Positions 27,129 to 40,195 are shown, numbered from the stretch's first letter. The stretch: DNA of 64,000 bases from Diphasiastrum complanatum (GCA_029204225.1 CM055100.1:10392501-10456500), one strand, 5' to 3'. Notes: generated from the sequence alone by a model not told the origin. Made by a program: numbers and translations.

Positions 27129-28640
27129 GCAGATGTTTTGTTATAAATTCAAAAACCTATGTCTTCGTTGTTCTTGGCTTTAAAATGTTATAGTCATATT
27201 ATTGGACTATAATGTGATTGATAACCTCTTCCCGAGTTAAAAGTGGCATTCAAATTGACTTATTTGGATTCTACAAGAAACCTAATATAAAGTTGGGCTG
27301 ACGAAGAACCCATATGTGGATTTGGGTTTAAGTTGTAAACCCTATTTTGCCCTTAGAATCTTGTAGCAAGCACTTATAGTAATGGAACTGTTGATTACAG
27401 ATTTATGATTACATCAATGACACTGTTGCGACCTGATTTATAATGTTGGCCTCATTTTTTAAAAATTGTTTATGGAAAAATACCAAAACCTACCATATAT
27501 CAGTCGGTTTATGGCTGCTCTAGGTTTTTTCAAATTCTAAACTGCAACATAAACCAATCGGCATTAACAGTTGACGTGTATGTACATTTATCTTTAGGTG
27601 GGAAACATACAAGCAAGATATATCGTGTGGAGATTCAAGTAGATTATTGAGATAAAATCTCATGGACAATGTAGCTCTCATTCATTTGCATTATTGTTTA
27701 ATCATATTATGAGGTGTAAACTTTATTGTAATCATCCTTTATGAAGTTTACATTTATGACCTCAGGAATGACATTTTTTGCATTATAAAAATCAATATAA
27801 AAAAAAAATATCTTTCTTGACACAAATGCAAAAAAAACTTTGACCTACCTAGAATTGATGCAAAAGACACACTAGTTTGGACATCTTACAACAATGTTGG
27901 ATGGTCAATAACACATAAATATGGTTTTCTAGATTTTTTTTTCTTTAGCCTATTTGTTCTTCCACATGGAAATGATTTTTTTGTCATCCTTTTATTAAGT
28001 CGAAGACTTAAGTACGGCATGAAGAATATAAAGATTGATGAAGGCTCAAAGTTTAACTAAGTTTAGACATTCTACGAGTAAATAAAAAATGAGTTTTGTG
28101 AGTTTTTTTTTTGCACAATCTATTACTCATGAATAGCCAAACACAAATGGGTTTCAAGAATATGAGAAATATTCGAACTATGGTACTGAACTTATTGATG
28201 AATATTTAACATAAAACTTCTAACTACATAGAAGTTAGCACATTGAACTCCCAAGTAACAGATGTTTCAAGGTAATCTGTATTTAACTTACGAATTTTCG
28301 GTAGTATTTCATAAGAATTCAATTGCTTTACTTTTCATAAGGGCCCTTTGGTATTCCACTTTACCTACAACTATACAACACAATCAAGAATACTAAAACT
28401 TATGTACATATTTAATTCAATCACTCATAGTTTGTATTTAGCTTAAGAACATCAACTTTACATACAATCATACAAAAAAGTCAATAACATTGAAAATTAT
28501 ACTACATATTTGATTCCAAACTACGAACAAACAAGATGTAGCTGTATTTAGATTAGTAAGTCAAACTATCTTTTCTAAGATGTATCTCCGTGGCAATCAT
28601 CAAAAGAGAAGTAAATCAAAATATCCAAAGCAAACCATAG
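27129..28640. other. No gene recognised
   Basis: AT-rich, several poly-A and poly-T runs, no readable domains. Confidence 0.35.
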
Positions 28641-28829
28641 AGAAGTTTTCTAGCATTCATCGTCCACAAAAATACAAGAACGACAATCATGTTTGTATGA
28701 ATGCATCTCCGAATCACATTGCCTTTCCAATATTTTAGCCATTCCTTCTGCATAAGATGGCAAATGGCTAAGGTTAAGGAAGCACAATGACATACAATAC
28801 AAGAAAATGTTATGTGACTTAATAGTGTC

Positions 28830-28945
28830 TTTTTTCAACTCACCATCTTTAGAAGTAATCAAAATCCCATTGCTCCATCTCCATAATGCCTTGTGCTCAG
28901 GTGTCCTTTGTATTTTGGGACCACCTCCAGGAGCATAATGTCCAT
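28830..28945 (-). CDS. Unrecognised coding-like stretch
   Basis: The minus strand from 28949 reads MDGHYAPGGGPKIQR, then TPEHKALWRWSNGILITSKD. The composition looks protein-like, but I know no family for it. It starts just beside the CT-rich minisatellite and may be an exon or a transposon piece. Confidence 0.2.
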
Positions 28946-28978
28946 CCAATTTTCTCTCTCCTAGGAATCTGTCATTCT

Positions 28979-29203
<225 letters not shown>

Positions 29204-29299
29204 GTGGAATGTGCATGTGCTATGTGGCAGCCCATCATTGGTTGTCCACATCCACATTCCACCACAAATGTAAAAAAAAAACTAGTCCACGTGTACAGC

Positions 29300-29470
29300 C
29301 GTACGGCAGTACCGTACGACCAGGAGGAACAGAAAAGAAAAAACCTTCGCACAATGTCATTACACAGGGGAAGGCCCGAAGTCCTCGGGCCTTCCTTGCT
29401 AGTCGGGGCCTGCCCTCGAGCTCCCGCCCTCGGGCGAGGGCCCTCCCAACAAGGAAGGCCCTCAGACAGG
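29300..29470. repeat. Cluster of perfect short-loop hairpins
   Basis: CGTACGG-cagta-CCGTACG at 29300-29318; GGAAGGCCCGA-agtcc-TCGGGCCTTCC at 29369-29395; GCCCTCG-gg-CGAGGGC at about 29425-29440; GGAAGGCCCT-cagac-AGGGCCTTCC at about 29452-29476. Three of the four have 5-nt loops, and the second and fourth share the stem GGAAGGCCC. The island is GC-rich in AT-rich surroundings. Confidence 0.8.
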
Positions 29471-29524
29471 GCCTTCCCCCCCACTAAACATCATTGTCAA
29501 AATCCACTTCAAATATATGGGTAG

Positions 29525-30400
29525 CAAAGGTGGAGACTTGCAATCATAAAATTGTCATACAATCAAACAATGTATTTGCAAAATCTCAAGCTTAAAAAAA
29601 CAAACACGTGTGAAATATACTCACTACATATGTTTGTTGCATGATCCAAGATTGCCTTTTAGGATTGGAGGGAGATAGAGTGAAAGCATTCCCCAAATCT
29701 CCCTCTCCACACGATCAATCAAGAATGAAGTGTTTTTGTGTTTAGGTGGAGAAATATATTTAGAAAAAATGGTAACTCCATTTATGGACATCCCATCATA
29801 GGAATTTTCAAAAAAAAACTTATGGTGGAAATGATGATGGAATTATCACCAAGAGTAGAAAAAAAGATGTGATCAAATTGGAATGGCAGATTTTTCACTC
29901 AATACTTTGGAAAAGATTTTTTTGTTCTATGGGCTCAACATGGTACGACTAAATAAAACAACATAATTTGAATTATTTGTGTACTCATATTTGATAAAAG
30001 CATCAACTCATTAGGAGGGTTGCAAGGAATCCTACCATAAAGTATTTTTTAACAAATGTGCTACTAAGGTTTATGTATTGTATGTTATGAAGTGAGTTTA
30101 AAGTGCCATATCAACTTTTATAAGTAGATATATTTGATTATAGATGGTCATTGTGATGACTACTTGCATATGATGGCCTTACTTTGAGAAGATATGATTA
30201 GTGTCTTCAATTTATAGTGTGTGCAACATATAAATACTGGATAAACAAAGATGCATTAGGACAACCACATAAGACCTATTCATCATTTGGTATTCGAGAG
30301 GACATACAAGATAAAAATGAAACATTTGGTATTAGGAAATATGATATACATCATGTGTTGGGCCCATGACAAGATATTAGCTAATAGGCTTAAAATTATC
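29525..30400. other. No gene recognised
   Basis: AT-rich sequence between the hairpin cluster and the tRNA, with no readable domain. Confidence 0.35.
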
Positions 30401-30404
30401 ATAA

Positions 30405-30478
30405 GGTTTCATGGTGTAGTTGGTTATCACGTCAGTCTAACACACTGAAGGTCTCCGATTCGAGTCCGGGTGAAGCCA
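30405..30478 (+). tRNA. tRNA-Val (anticodon AAC)
   Basis: A 74-nt cloverleaf: acceptor GGTTTCA/TGAAGCC (one T-G wobble), A box GTGTAGTTGGTTATC, anticodon stem TCAGT/ACTGA with loop CTAACAC, and discriminator A. The T-arm reads TCCGATTCGAGTCCGGG; A replaces the normally invariant G53, giving an A-C mismatch and a B box GATTCGAGTCC instead of GGTTCGANTCC. There is no intron. TTTT follows at 30484, suitable for Pol III termination. It may be a weakly functional or early pseudo-tRNA. Confidence 0.85.
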
Positions 30479-30480
30479 TT

Positions 30481-30707
30481 GATGTTTTGACATGCTTTAC
30501 CACCTCAGGCCCAAGTGCCTCAAACCAAGAAAGGCTCCCAGTTCGGAGACACTTAATAGGTTACTTTACTAGTTTATATGCACTGACTAAATACATGGTT
30601 GCTTGAACTTCATATATGTACCCATCAAAACATAACTTCTTAGAATTTCTATATTATCTAATAGTATAGTGAAAAGTGTAATTTTTTGGTAACCAAATAG
30701 TTTTATG
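30481..30707. repeat. Tandem repeat unit A (227 bp)
   Basis: Begins two bases after the tRNA discriminator (GATGTTTTGACATGC) and ends TTTTATG. It carries no SINE, so it shows the empty site for the insertion in unit B. Confidence 0.9.
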
Positions 30708-31035
30708 GATGTTTTGACATGCTTTACCACCTCAGGCCCAAGTGCCTCAAACCAAGAAAGGCTCCCAATTCGGAGACACTTAATAGGTTACTTTACTAGT
30801 TTATATGCTTCTTGGTTTCCAAGGGGAGGTTCGAACCTGGGACCAAAGAAACTTTGGATGCCAAGCTAACCAGTTGAGCCAACCCCGTTGGGTTTACTAG
30901 TTTATATGCACAGACTAAATACATGGTTGCTTGAACTTCATATATGTACCCATCAAAACATAGCTTCTTGGAATTTCTATATTATCTATTAGTATAGTGA
31001 AAAGTATAATTTTTTTGTAACCAAATAGTTTTATG
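30708..31035. repeat. Tandem repeat unit B, with SINE insert
   Basis: A near copy of unit A. Removing the 84-bp SINE and one 17-bp target repeat leaves exactly 227 bp. Few substitutions separate A and B. Confidence 0.9.
30809..30892 (-). mobile_element. Short tRNA-derived SINE, minus-strand copy with target duplication
   Basis: An 84-bp body. On the minus strand it has an A-box-like TGGCTCAACTGGTTAG and a perfect B box GGTTCGAACC, ending GGAAACCAAGAA. It is flanked by TTTACTAGTTTATATGC at 30792-30808 and 30893-30909 (17 bp). Unit A carries the same site once and uninterrupted. The element lacks a long non-tRNA body. Confidence 0.85.
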
Positions 31036-31184
31036 GAAATAGATGATGGTGACTTTCATTATGAATATAAATATAGCTCCAACAATTAAATATCACTTGT
31101 TGTACAAAGGTTATAGGTATAAATGCCCCTAGCTTTGTACCTTCATATAGTCAAAGTTGGCAAGTGATTTTAATGATTATATTC

Positions 31185-31345
31185 GTTGACTTTACTATTT
31201 TATATGCCTAGACTAAAGGTGCATGGTAGCTTGAATTTCATGTATACTCAGATCAAAACATGTCTTTTTGGTAGTTTTATATTATCAAATTCTATAGTGC
31301 AAAGTATAGTAACCACAAATAACTTTATGAAAGTAGATGATGGTG
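31185..31345. repeat. Diverged third copy of the tandem unit
   Basis: Resembles the second half of units A and B (GACTTTACTATTTTATATGC, CTTGAATTTCATGTAT, ACTTTATGAAAGTAGATGATGG) with many changes, so an older duplication preceded A/B. Confidence 0.6.
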
Positions 31346-32680
31346 CATTTGGTATTTCAAAAGCTTTTCTCAATGAGGTCAGCAACACAAACAAGGAGAA
31401 TTCTTTGATGACATCACTTCACATCTTGTGGAAATTTGTCAATTCCTATGATAAGTTTGCTCCTAACCTTAGGTAGAAGTGTGAGTGGAAATGGGTGGCT
31501 AAAGGGGCTAAAAGCTAAGGGCTAGGACAATGGTGGCTTAGGGACACCCTACATTACTCTATGAATTAGAATTATGACACCAAAGGGAGGTGGCCCATAA
31601 TCTAGAGATCTTTTTTATTCTCAACAAAAAAGTGAAGAGAAGCAATGATCAGGCAACTAACCCAAATACAAACAATCTTCTTGATATGTTTGAGAAGGTG
31701 GCAAATATGAACTCCAACAAACTCCATAACACCTCTCCACCATTATTGCTTCATCATTCTCAAATTGTTGATGAGCAGAAAAAAAAACTCTCTCAGCTCC
31801 TACAATGATTCATGCTCTTAAGCTACCTCTTGCATAATAAGTACAATGAAAATGAATTCAATGAGCTAATCAATCTCATAAAATTCCAAGGCTTCCACTA
31901 TTGTTGTTGAGGAGATTGATGACACTAAAATATACAAATCAAGCATTGGATTTGGAATTGGTGGATCTAGTGGAGAAAGGGAAGAAACTAATAGCCTTAG
32001 AATAACGATAATAAATAGAAAACTAGAAGCTTTTACGTGGAAACTGAGGAATGATTCTTTGAATTGTAGCACAACAATTCAACTTGTGGGCAAAGGAGCT
32101 AGTCAAGATGATCAACCACTAAGAAGATTGGTCTAGAGAATTGGGTTCATGCATAGTCTATAGAAATACACATGATTTTACTAAATCAAAAACTTTGACA
32201 AATGTGGGCTCAAAATTTTTGAAGGTTTGAAAAATTACCAACGCATGAGTCATTTTGACCATCACTTTTCAAGTTATTGGATTTGTTCAGATTTTGGTCA
32301 TTGTACAACAAATCTTCTCTCACAAACCAAGTACACCTCCGCGCTCTCTAAACCTATTTAAGCTATCTTAATCTCTATCAATACATAAACTGAATCTTGC
32401 AAACTATTTTCTATAGTGTGTATATGTCTTCAATAAGCAAAAAATGGAGTGCAATGCAAAGAGGGTGAGGAAGAGAGGTCGATTGAGTGCATATCAGTAA
32501 ATCATGCATAGCACGCCTAATTTTAGAGCTTGATATAGTAGCTAATCAATCCATTAACAATGAGTTAGAGTTCACCCTAGTCATATTTTATCTAATGTGT
32601 ACAAAAAGAAGCTGCAATATATTTCAAATTATGTACTACTTTTATTAGTTTGATAGTGTTATGATTATGATCTTTGCATC
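31346..32680. other. No gene recognised
   Basis: Short frames (31590-31808 and others) have low-complexity Asn/Lys-rich products and match no family. Confidence 0.35.
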
Positions 32681-32689
32681 AATTGTACA

Positions 32690-33310
32690 CCTACACACTG
32701 CTTGATTACTTATGTTTCTTCTCTTCAATTACAATATCTCAATTCTTCCATGATAATCAGTCATTTGTCGAAGATAGCAAAGGTTGTCATGGATGCCTAT
32801 TAAAGGAAGCATTAACCTCGTTCACCTCGTTAACTTGAATACGCAAATGGTATTTAGTATATATACATTATATTATAGGTGTGCAGATGTGAAAAGTATA
32901 GAGTGGATGTGCTGTCTATAAGAGATCGTGGGTGGTTGCAGTCGTTGTCCAGTCTATTAGCGTAGCTGCATGGGGTGAGCGTGAAAAGGATGCGACGTCA
33001 GTCAGTGCTGAAGTGATCATTGGTGATGACAATGCAAAAAGTGCGTCACTCTTATGAGTAGCCTTAGGATTAGATTTACAGGGTGCCTTTGCTTTTAGGG
33101 CACCTTTGGCATTATGTAAGATAGTGTCCCCTTTTCGTCAGTCACCATAACGTGTGTAAAAACACAGTGTCGCGATTCTTTCATCTTTTCTTCGTCTGTG
33201 CAAATTTGGGTGTAAATTTGCAGACTGCGCAACAACGTTAGTAAATATGCAGCATGAATGGAGGTAGATTAAAATGGGAATTAAGGAGAGTAGAGGGAAT
33301 AAATCCAACA
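32690..33310 (-). repeat. 3' LTR of a minus-strand copia element
   Basis: Starts TGTTGGATTTATTCCC at 33310 directly after a polypurine AGAGGGGG. It is similar to the LTR at 60451-61491 (shared CCTCCATTCATGCTGCATAT, CACCCACGATCTC, ATATAATGTATATATA). Its far end fades at about 32.7 kb without a clear CA. Confidence 0.7.
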
Positions 33311-33312
33311 CC

Positions 33313-34100
33313 CCCTCTTAATCTGGATCCGTGAATGCCTTGATCTTCAGACTGAGCAATGCACAAAATTTGCTGAGTGCTTTCGTGAAGATGTTTGCAA
33401 CCATGTCCTGCGTTTTGCAGTACGTTAAGCTCACCTCTCTGTCGAGAACCTTGTCCCTGATGTAGTGATATCTGATCTCAATGTGCTTACTCCTAGAATG
33501 AAATCTAGGGTTAGCCGATAAGGCAATAGCACTTTGGTTATTACAAAACAAAATTGTAGGGCTGTACTGATACAGATTGATGTTTGACAGCAAATTTCTC
33601 AACCAAAACGCTTCCTTAATAGATTGAGAAGCAGCAATGTATTCTGCTTCAGTAGAAGAAAATGCGATAGAGGTTTGCTTACGACTGTTCCACGAAATAG
33701 GACCACCGTTGAAGAAGAATGTAAATCCAGATGTGGACTTACGATTGTCTATATCCCCTCCCTAGCTTGCATCAGAATAACCACTGAGCTGACGAAGATT
33801 GTCATTGCTAACATCTCCATAACAGATGCACTGGTCCATGGTAGCTCGAATATACCTCATGACTCGAATAAGAGCCTTCCAATGGGTAATGCTAGGATTA
33901 GCCATGTATTGGCTGAGTGAGCTAATAGCAAAAGAGATATCTGGTCTTGTACAGACCATTGCGTACATGAGAGATCCTAGTATCGATCGATACAGATACT
34001 CTCTCATTTGCTCCTCTTCCTGCTTGGTCTGGGGACATTGGTCCTTTGACAAATGCAGGCCTGGATCCATTGGTGAGTGAGCTAATTTACAACTCATCAA
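33313..34100 (-). pseudogene. Copia RT C-terminus and RNase H
   Basis: From 34100: LAHSPMDPGLHLSKDQCP, YLYRSILGSLMYAMVCTRPD, WKALIRVMRYIRATMDQC and LSGYSDAS. One stop (TAG for the Trp of SWGGD) sits at about 33764, and the frame then continues to LFCNNQSAIALSANPRFHSR and ANIFTKAL. The element is cut off abruptly at 34100. Confidence 0.9.
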
Positions 34101-34299
34101 ATTGTAGTGCTTTCATCAAGCATAGATCTAATCTTGGAGCTATATCAAGATCAATGCTCAAATCTTCATAGATAATTTTTTAGGAGTGTGAAGAATTGAA
34201 AAAGATTATCTATGTTAGATATAGGGGTCTTATGTTTTTTATATCAAGCATCTAGGTTTAGGATGTTGATAGGACCAAATTTGGCATAGATGGCAAATT

Positions 34300-34888
34300 A
34301 CCCATTTCCACTTGTAATGCCACTATTTAGCCAAAATAGAGTAAGAGGCTAAACTCGTGCCAATTAGCGTGTAGACAAGTGTAATACTTTTGTTTGATGA
34401 AATTTAAGAGGTCCAATAGGAATTAGAGGTGGAACCTTGAAAATGGTCCAATAGAATTTAGAGGTGAATGGATCAATGGTCCAATAGGATTAAGAGGTGG
34501 CAAAAGTGTGGTCCAATCATAGTTAAGCATAGTGGTAGCCCGTGGATCTACTAGTATCATTGTACTTCTCATTTGGATCTAATTGATTAAGAGATTGAGT
34601 GGATTTTGAGTGTAAGTGTTTATTTAGCTTTTTGTCTCTACCCGAGAGCTCATGATGATTTTCTCTCTCTACCCGAGGAGAGCAACTTGTTTTTACTGAA
34701 TAATTTTTTAATACTTTCCACACGTGTGAGTGAGAGTTGAAAGTGATTGAATGCATGTAGTAGTGTGGTTTTGCCATAGAATCAAAGATAGATCTTGAAA
34801 CTCAATCTAGTCTTGATCTTGGTGCATCTACACACCTTAGGAGATCATAAGTACATGTTGTGGACAATCCACACATGTGAATTTAACA
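34300..34888 (+). repeat. Solo LTR related to the LTR at 40244-40876
   Basis: Shares CACTTGTAAT near the start, repeated GGTCCAAT blocks, the paired CTCTCTACCCGAG/CTCTACTCGAG motifs and a CACATGTGAA end. It ends AATTTAACA with no PBS after it. Confidence 0.5.
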
Positions 34889-35029
34889 ATTGGGAGGCTC
34901 AAATAATGTGTCTCATCGCATGGATGGAGCAACCACTAATCTGTGCTGGACGATCTATTTATAGATCTCATCCGTGTATTAATTACATTGAATACTTGTC
35001 ACCTAATTAGGAAAGCCATTGTACTTGGA

Positions 35030-35480
35030 AGTATATGGCTTTTGTGACAACTGTACACAATATATACGGTCAATAATTCAGCATCGTTGACACGGACGAG
35101 GACATCACTAAAACATTCCTCGTTTATTTTAGACAACCTTCAGGATTTTTCTCTCTCTTCGCATTTTTCGCAAAAAACCGAAGGTGCCCTCAAAAAGATG
35201 ATGATGTCTTTAAAACAGTTTAACTCATGAAAATAGATGACCTTTGGGATTTTCTCTCTCTTCGCATTTTTTGCAAAAACCGAAGGTGTGTTAAAAGTAG
35301 TTAAACTTTTGAACTATGCAAGTTTTCGCATTTCGGGGAAATGCGAAAAAGCCGAAGCTGTTGAAAACATAGTGTATTTCTGCAGACTATTGAAAAAGTA
35401 ATGTATTTCCGCAGACTTGTGAGTCTAAATGGAAGTTTTGTGGAAGTCCTTGAAGATGGCCAAGTCTTCGATGACTTCAA
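35030..35480. repeat. LTR remnant with internal repeats
   Basis: Two copies of a CTCTCTCTTCGCATTTTT-GCAAAA-CCGAAGGTG block (about 35150-35190 and 35253-35290) and GCAGACT motifs resemble the 19.8-20.2-kb LTR. No boundary could be set. Confidence 0.4.
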
Positions 35481-38400
35481 GTTATTAAACTTGACATCTG
35501 AACTTTGAAATTATGACAGGATTGGTTACCCTTTGCTGGAGATCAGTCGGAAGCCCTTTGTAGACATTCTTCAAATAAATTGGCTGTCTAAGTTTGTGAT
35601 CCTTGTAGATATCAAATGAGCAGACGTAGAACCAAAGTTGGTTTCACCTGACCCTAGATCAATGATCAATAAACATGCAGGAAGAATCATGAAATAGAAA
35701 TTAGTCATTCAGCAAGGAGGCAACAATGGGCTTAATTTCCAGCAGGTAGTCTTTCTCTTGATGTTGTCCTGCTCACGAACATTTGATAAGGGACTGCAAT
35801 GTCACACAATGCAGTGTGTATTAACTCGACATCACGTATATGCCTGCCTATGAAATACAGTTCATCCTTTATTGCATTTATTCTGATCATTTAAGTTTGA
35901 ATGTGCCAACGTCAATACCACAAATCCCACAACCTTTTTAGCACATTTCTCTCTCTTTCCATTACCATTGTTAACTCGTAGATTGTTTGTAGATTCACTT
36001 CTATTGCACATGTAAAGAGAATTTCTATCAATTAATAATTATAAGAGATTGTTCTTACACCATAGATGCTCTATAGAAGTCTTCAACAAATGTCTTGTTG
36101 ATAGAATAACATCTAATGGATCCATTAGCAGGAAGTGTAGATGGCCAAAAGAGTTAAAGTTGCTTCTTCTTCTTTAAAAAAAAATTAAAAACACTTGATA
36201 TGTAGATAGGGCATTGAATCAATAAAAGAAAACTCGCATTACAAGTTGCAGTGGTCATATTAACCATTGGTAGGCATACTATTTTACATATAATATACAT
36301 ATTGTAAAGACACTAAATTAGCATGTGCACATGGGTGAGCAAAAAGATGATGTATCTTCTCCCCTACAACCAAGGCCAAAGATGATTTAATTATTAAAAG
36401 TACTAACATGCATCCTTGCACTTAATGAGGTGGCGTTAGAATGAGTGCTCCTCATTTTATTAGTCTTTTTTGTAGGTTTCCTTTGATGTAACAACATTTT
36501 AAATTGGGGATTGCGCACAAAGCTCAACGTGTGACATTGAATTTTACTAATCATTACACTAAGTTGTACAAAAATATGATCTTACCTAGAATAATGGCAT
36601 GTATATTGGTCGTACTTGAGGTCTAGGTTTTCTTCATTGTGGAAAAGGCATACAACATAAATGTGAATTATATTATAGTATGAAATGCATGGTTTCTATG
36701 ATCAATTTTTTTGAGAAATCTACTAAATGTTTACACAATTTATAATTTATATGTACAAGGGCCAAGGGCTTTATAGTGAAAAGGCTACAAGCTCAAGCAC
36801 TTCCACAAGCCTTTTGATGGTCCCAATATTAGCGAAGACATTCTAGATTATGAATAGTATTTCAGGAAATAAAATTCACAATCTTTAATATACATGATCT
36901 CTTATATGGTCCAAGAAACATAAGGCAAAGATGTGTAATCTATAGTTACATTATCTCTTATATGGTCCAAGAAACATAAGACAAAGATATCACAATTTTG
37001 TTCTCCAATAAGTGAAATGGGTTTTTCTCTTATAGGTCTTCATTTGAACTCTTGACCGCAAATAGAGGACAAGAAGTCTTTGCCACTTATTAGAAGATTG
37101 AAAAAGTGAAATGTTGGTGAAAACCTCCTACCCTAGCCTTGAGGTTGGGGATTCAGTTCATTTGGACTTATAGAGGGACATAGAAGAGGAAATTAACATG
37201 TATGGCATTGTTCGTGTGGTATTATGTAAGTTGTTTATACTTAGTGCATGGGAACCTAGTCTTTCAACTTCAATATATTTATGGTGCAATATAAGATTCA
37301 CCATATTGCAAGAAGATACTCATGTCCAATTTTGTACATGGGAAAGAGCATTTAAAAAGGTCCCTATATTGTAACATAAATAGCTGGGAGGATTTCATAA
37401 TTTTGTGGTAAGGAGTGGGACAAAGTTTTTAGCACTTTGGAAGAGACATTCACATTATGTCTTGAACTATTAAGGATTTTTGTGCATATGTTGATCAAGA
37501 CATCAAAGATACAATAAATTTAGCTTATGTGTGTTGTTCTTGTTTGACGTTAATGTCTATATGATATCCAGTAAATCAAAAGTTGAGCAAAGTAGGTCTC
37601 TTAAAAATATTTGCACACTTACTTTTTAAATATAATAACCTTGTGCAAAAGGTATACACTACGAAGTGGAAGATATGATGAAATACATTCTACTAATATT
37701 TGTCTTCAAAAATCAAAACACTACTCATGGTGAACTTGACACTATAGACTTCCTTAGGTTGGAAAAATTCACAAATTGTTCAAATAGTTCTTCAGTTGAC
37801 TAAAATAATATCCATAATATGTATGAACACATCTCCATAAATCTATTCGTGATAAATGGATGTTAAACAAGCCAAATATTTAACTTGGAAGAACTCTATA
37901 TTTTTTGCGACTTGCTTCTGAATAAGATACAATGAGAAATTTCCTTAATTTCAATAATGTATCAAATTTATAAGTATGAGTACATCTCTATGAATTCATC
38001 AACCAAGCAAATTTCTTTTTATGATACATGGATATTCATCAAGACATATATTTTTTTGTCCAATTTCATATTCAAAGTTTACAAGTTGTCGTGAGCATTT
38101 TCTTTGCTTCTCTTTATAGCTAGAGCATCCTAACATAACATTGTTCAATTTTAAACTATTGAATATTTTTTAATCTATGTGAAAAATTTCATCTTGGGCA
38201 TTATGAATATTTTTAGTCTTTCATGTAAAGAAAATGTAAATTTGCATTATCTTTATATTTGTTATAAATGTGCACTTGTTTCATTATTCTTGCACTAACG
38301 AGTGAACTAGTTAATTTCATCCATGGCTCAACCATGTTGCTCATATGCATTTTCTAACTTGGCCCTCTTTTTATCAACTTTGGAAGCTGCTCAACAAGGT

Positions 38401-39190
38401 AAACTTCATTCAAAACCAAATTAATCTTTTCACTTGACAGATTGAATTTTGATGTAGAATTTGCAATTGCAATAAAAGTAGAAATGAGGTAATTTACTTG
38501 TTGATCCAAGCAAGGAGGATGACACTCTATTAGAGGAGTGAAAACTCAATGATGACTATGAAGCTTGACCCTCTTGTGAAAAAATCATTTTGGAAAAAAG
38601 AGAGTACTTCAATCATCCTTATGTTGAAGGTACTAATCATTTTTTTCATGGCTTCTAATGTTTTTGAGATTTCTACTTCTTATGATGCAATCATTAAGAG
38701 GGAGTCTTATGAAGGAAAGAACAATGGAAGATTGGTTCTTGGGAAGATCCAAGGCATGGATCTCGCATCTCTTCATCAATTTAAAGGATTCTATGATTGT
38801 GAATTGATCACTCATGATCATAGATGGCAAAAGGTTGGTTGGAGAAGACCACATGGAGCAAATCGAGAGGCAATTTCTTCAAGGCAAGGGAGATCTTTGG
38901 CTAGATTTATTAGGTTATACTGATTGAAAGCTAATTAAGACTTTTAAAAAGACCATACATTTGCTAAGAAAAAAAGACCATTGGAACTGGCAATGCACAC
39001 TACCTTTATTCAGAAAAATTGACTTGGAAAGTCTGTCAAAATTGCATCATTATATATTTCGATCTATAATAGCTCGTGATCATAACTCATTTGATAATCT
39101 ACTACAACATCATCAACTTCTTAACCAACCTAAAACACTGATGAACTACATACGTTTATAGTTGTGCATCATTGTTGTAACAGCCTTTGT
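35481..39190. other. 3.7 kb without recognisable genes
   Basis: AT-rich. The longest frame (38549-38923, plus) gives 124 residues with no known motif; nearby frames are interrupted. It could be an old transposon, but nothing diagnostic is visible. Confidence 0.35.
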
Positions 39191-39199
39191 TGACACTAG

Positions 39200-39586
39200 C
39201 TCTGATTCCCAAAAATAATGTCACATTTGGCTACTATAGTGTCCCACAATTTATTTCAATTAGAAAGATCAAAAATTTATTTCAACGTGTATTTCAATTC
39301 TTTGCTACAATGGTCCACATTTTGCATTTTGATCTTGTGGATTGAAATTGTATTTTGACTATGAGAATCCAAATTCTATTTCAACCTTGGTATTTCGATC
39401 CACTCTTTTAGTAGTCCACAATTTGCATTTTGACTCAATGTATTGAAATTCTTTTTCATTTCAATATTTTATTTTGATTCGGTCCAAGATTGTTGAATTT
39501 TTGCAAACTAATTTATTTACAAGTATGTATAAGTTTTACAGCAGGTCCACATTACCTTTGATTTTATCAAAGATATAAATCCAACA
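39200..39586 (-). repeat. LTR of a decayed minus-strand copia element
   Basis: Starts TGTTGGATTTATATC at 39586 after AAGGGAGAG. It contains many degenerate ATTTCAAT and TTGCATTTTGA units between 39235 and 39480. Confidence 0.5.
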
Positions 39587-40195
39587 CTCTCCCTTAAGTA
39601 ATGGGGTCTAGGAAAACCTTGATCTTCAAACTTCACATATTGTTAAACCTGTTATGATTTTCAACTCATAATGCCTTTTAAAAATGTCCACTGCCATAAA
39701 CTAACTTTTGTGTAAGGGTGATCTCTTGATTAAGCACGTTGTCTTTGACATGGTGATACTTTATCTTAATGTGCTTGGACTTGGAATGAAACCTGGGACT
39801 AAGAGATAAACCTATAGTACTTTGATTCTTACAATAAACCATCATTGGCTATGAAGGAGTAAGACCAACGTCTGATAAGAGGCATCTTAAGCAAATCATT
39901 TTTTTTTCAACATGTGCAGCATCAATATACTCAACTTCTCTAGAGGATGAAGTAGTAGAAGTCTACTTTTTACCATTCTAAAAAATACAACCATAGTTGT
40001 AAAGAGAAATATAACCTTAAGTTAATCTCCAAATGTCAACATCTCCAAGCAATCTACATCTATATAGCCTTAATAAAAACATTGGTTGTTGATAGTTGAG
40101 CTGCCTCCATAATAGATGCATAAATTCTTGGTTGATTGTAAATACCGTAAGACTCTTAATAGAGTTTTCCAATGTATAAAACTGTGAAAATTGTA
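39587..40195 (-). pseudogene. Decayed copia RNase H
   Basis: Recognisable by order and nucleotide similarity to 33313-33900 (segments for SKHIKIKYH, the D-VLNQEITL region, and a YINATYH-type end). Stops and frameshifts run throughout and no long frame survives. It is older than the 33-kb copy. Confidence 0.65.

Noticed and set aside
38549-38923. A 124-codon plus-strand frame as a gene
   Set aside because: No motif recognised, AT-rich, neighbouring frames broken; base composition is like the surrounding non-coding DNA.
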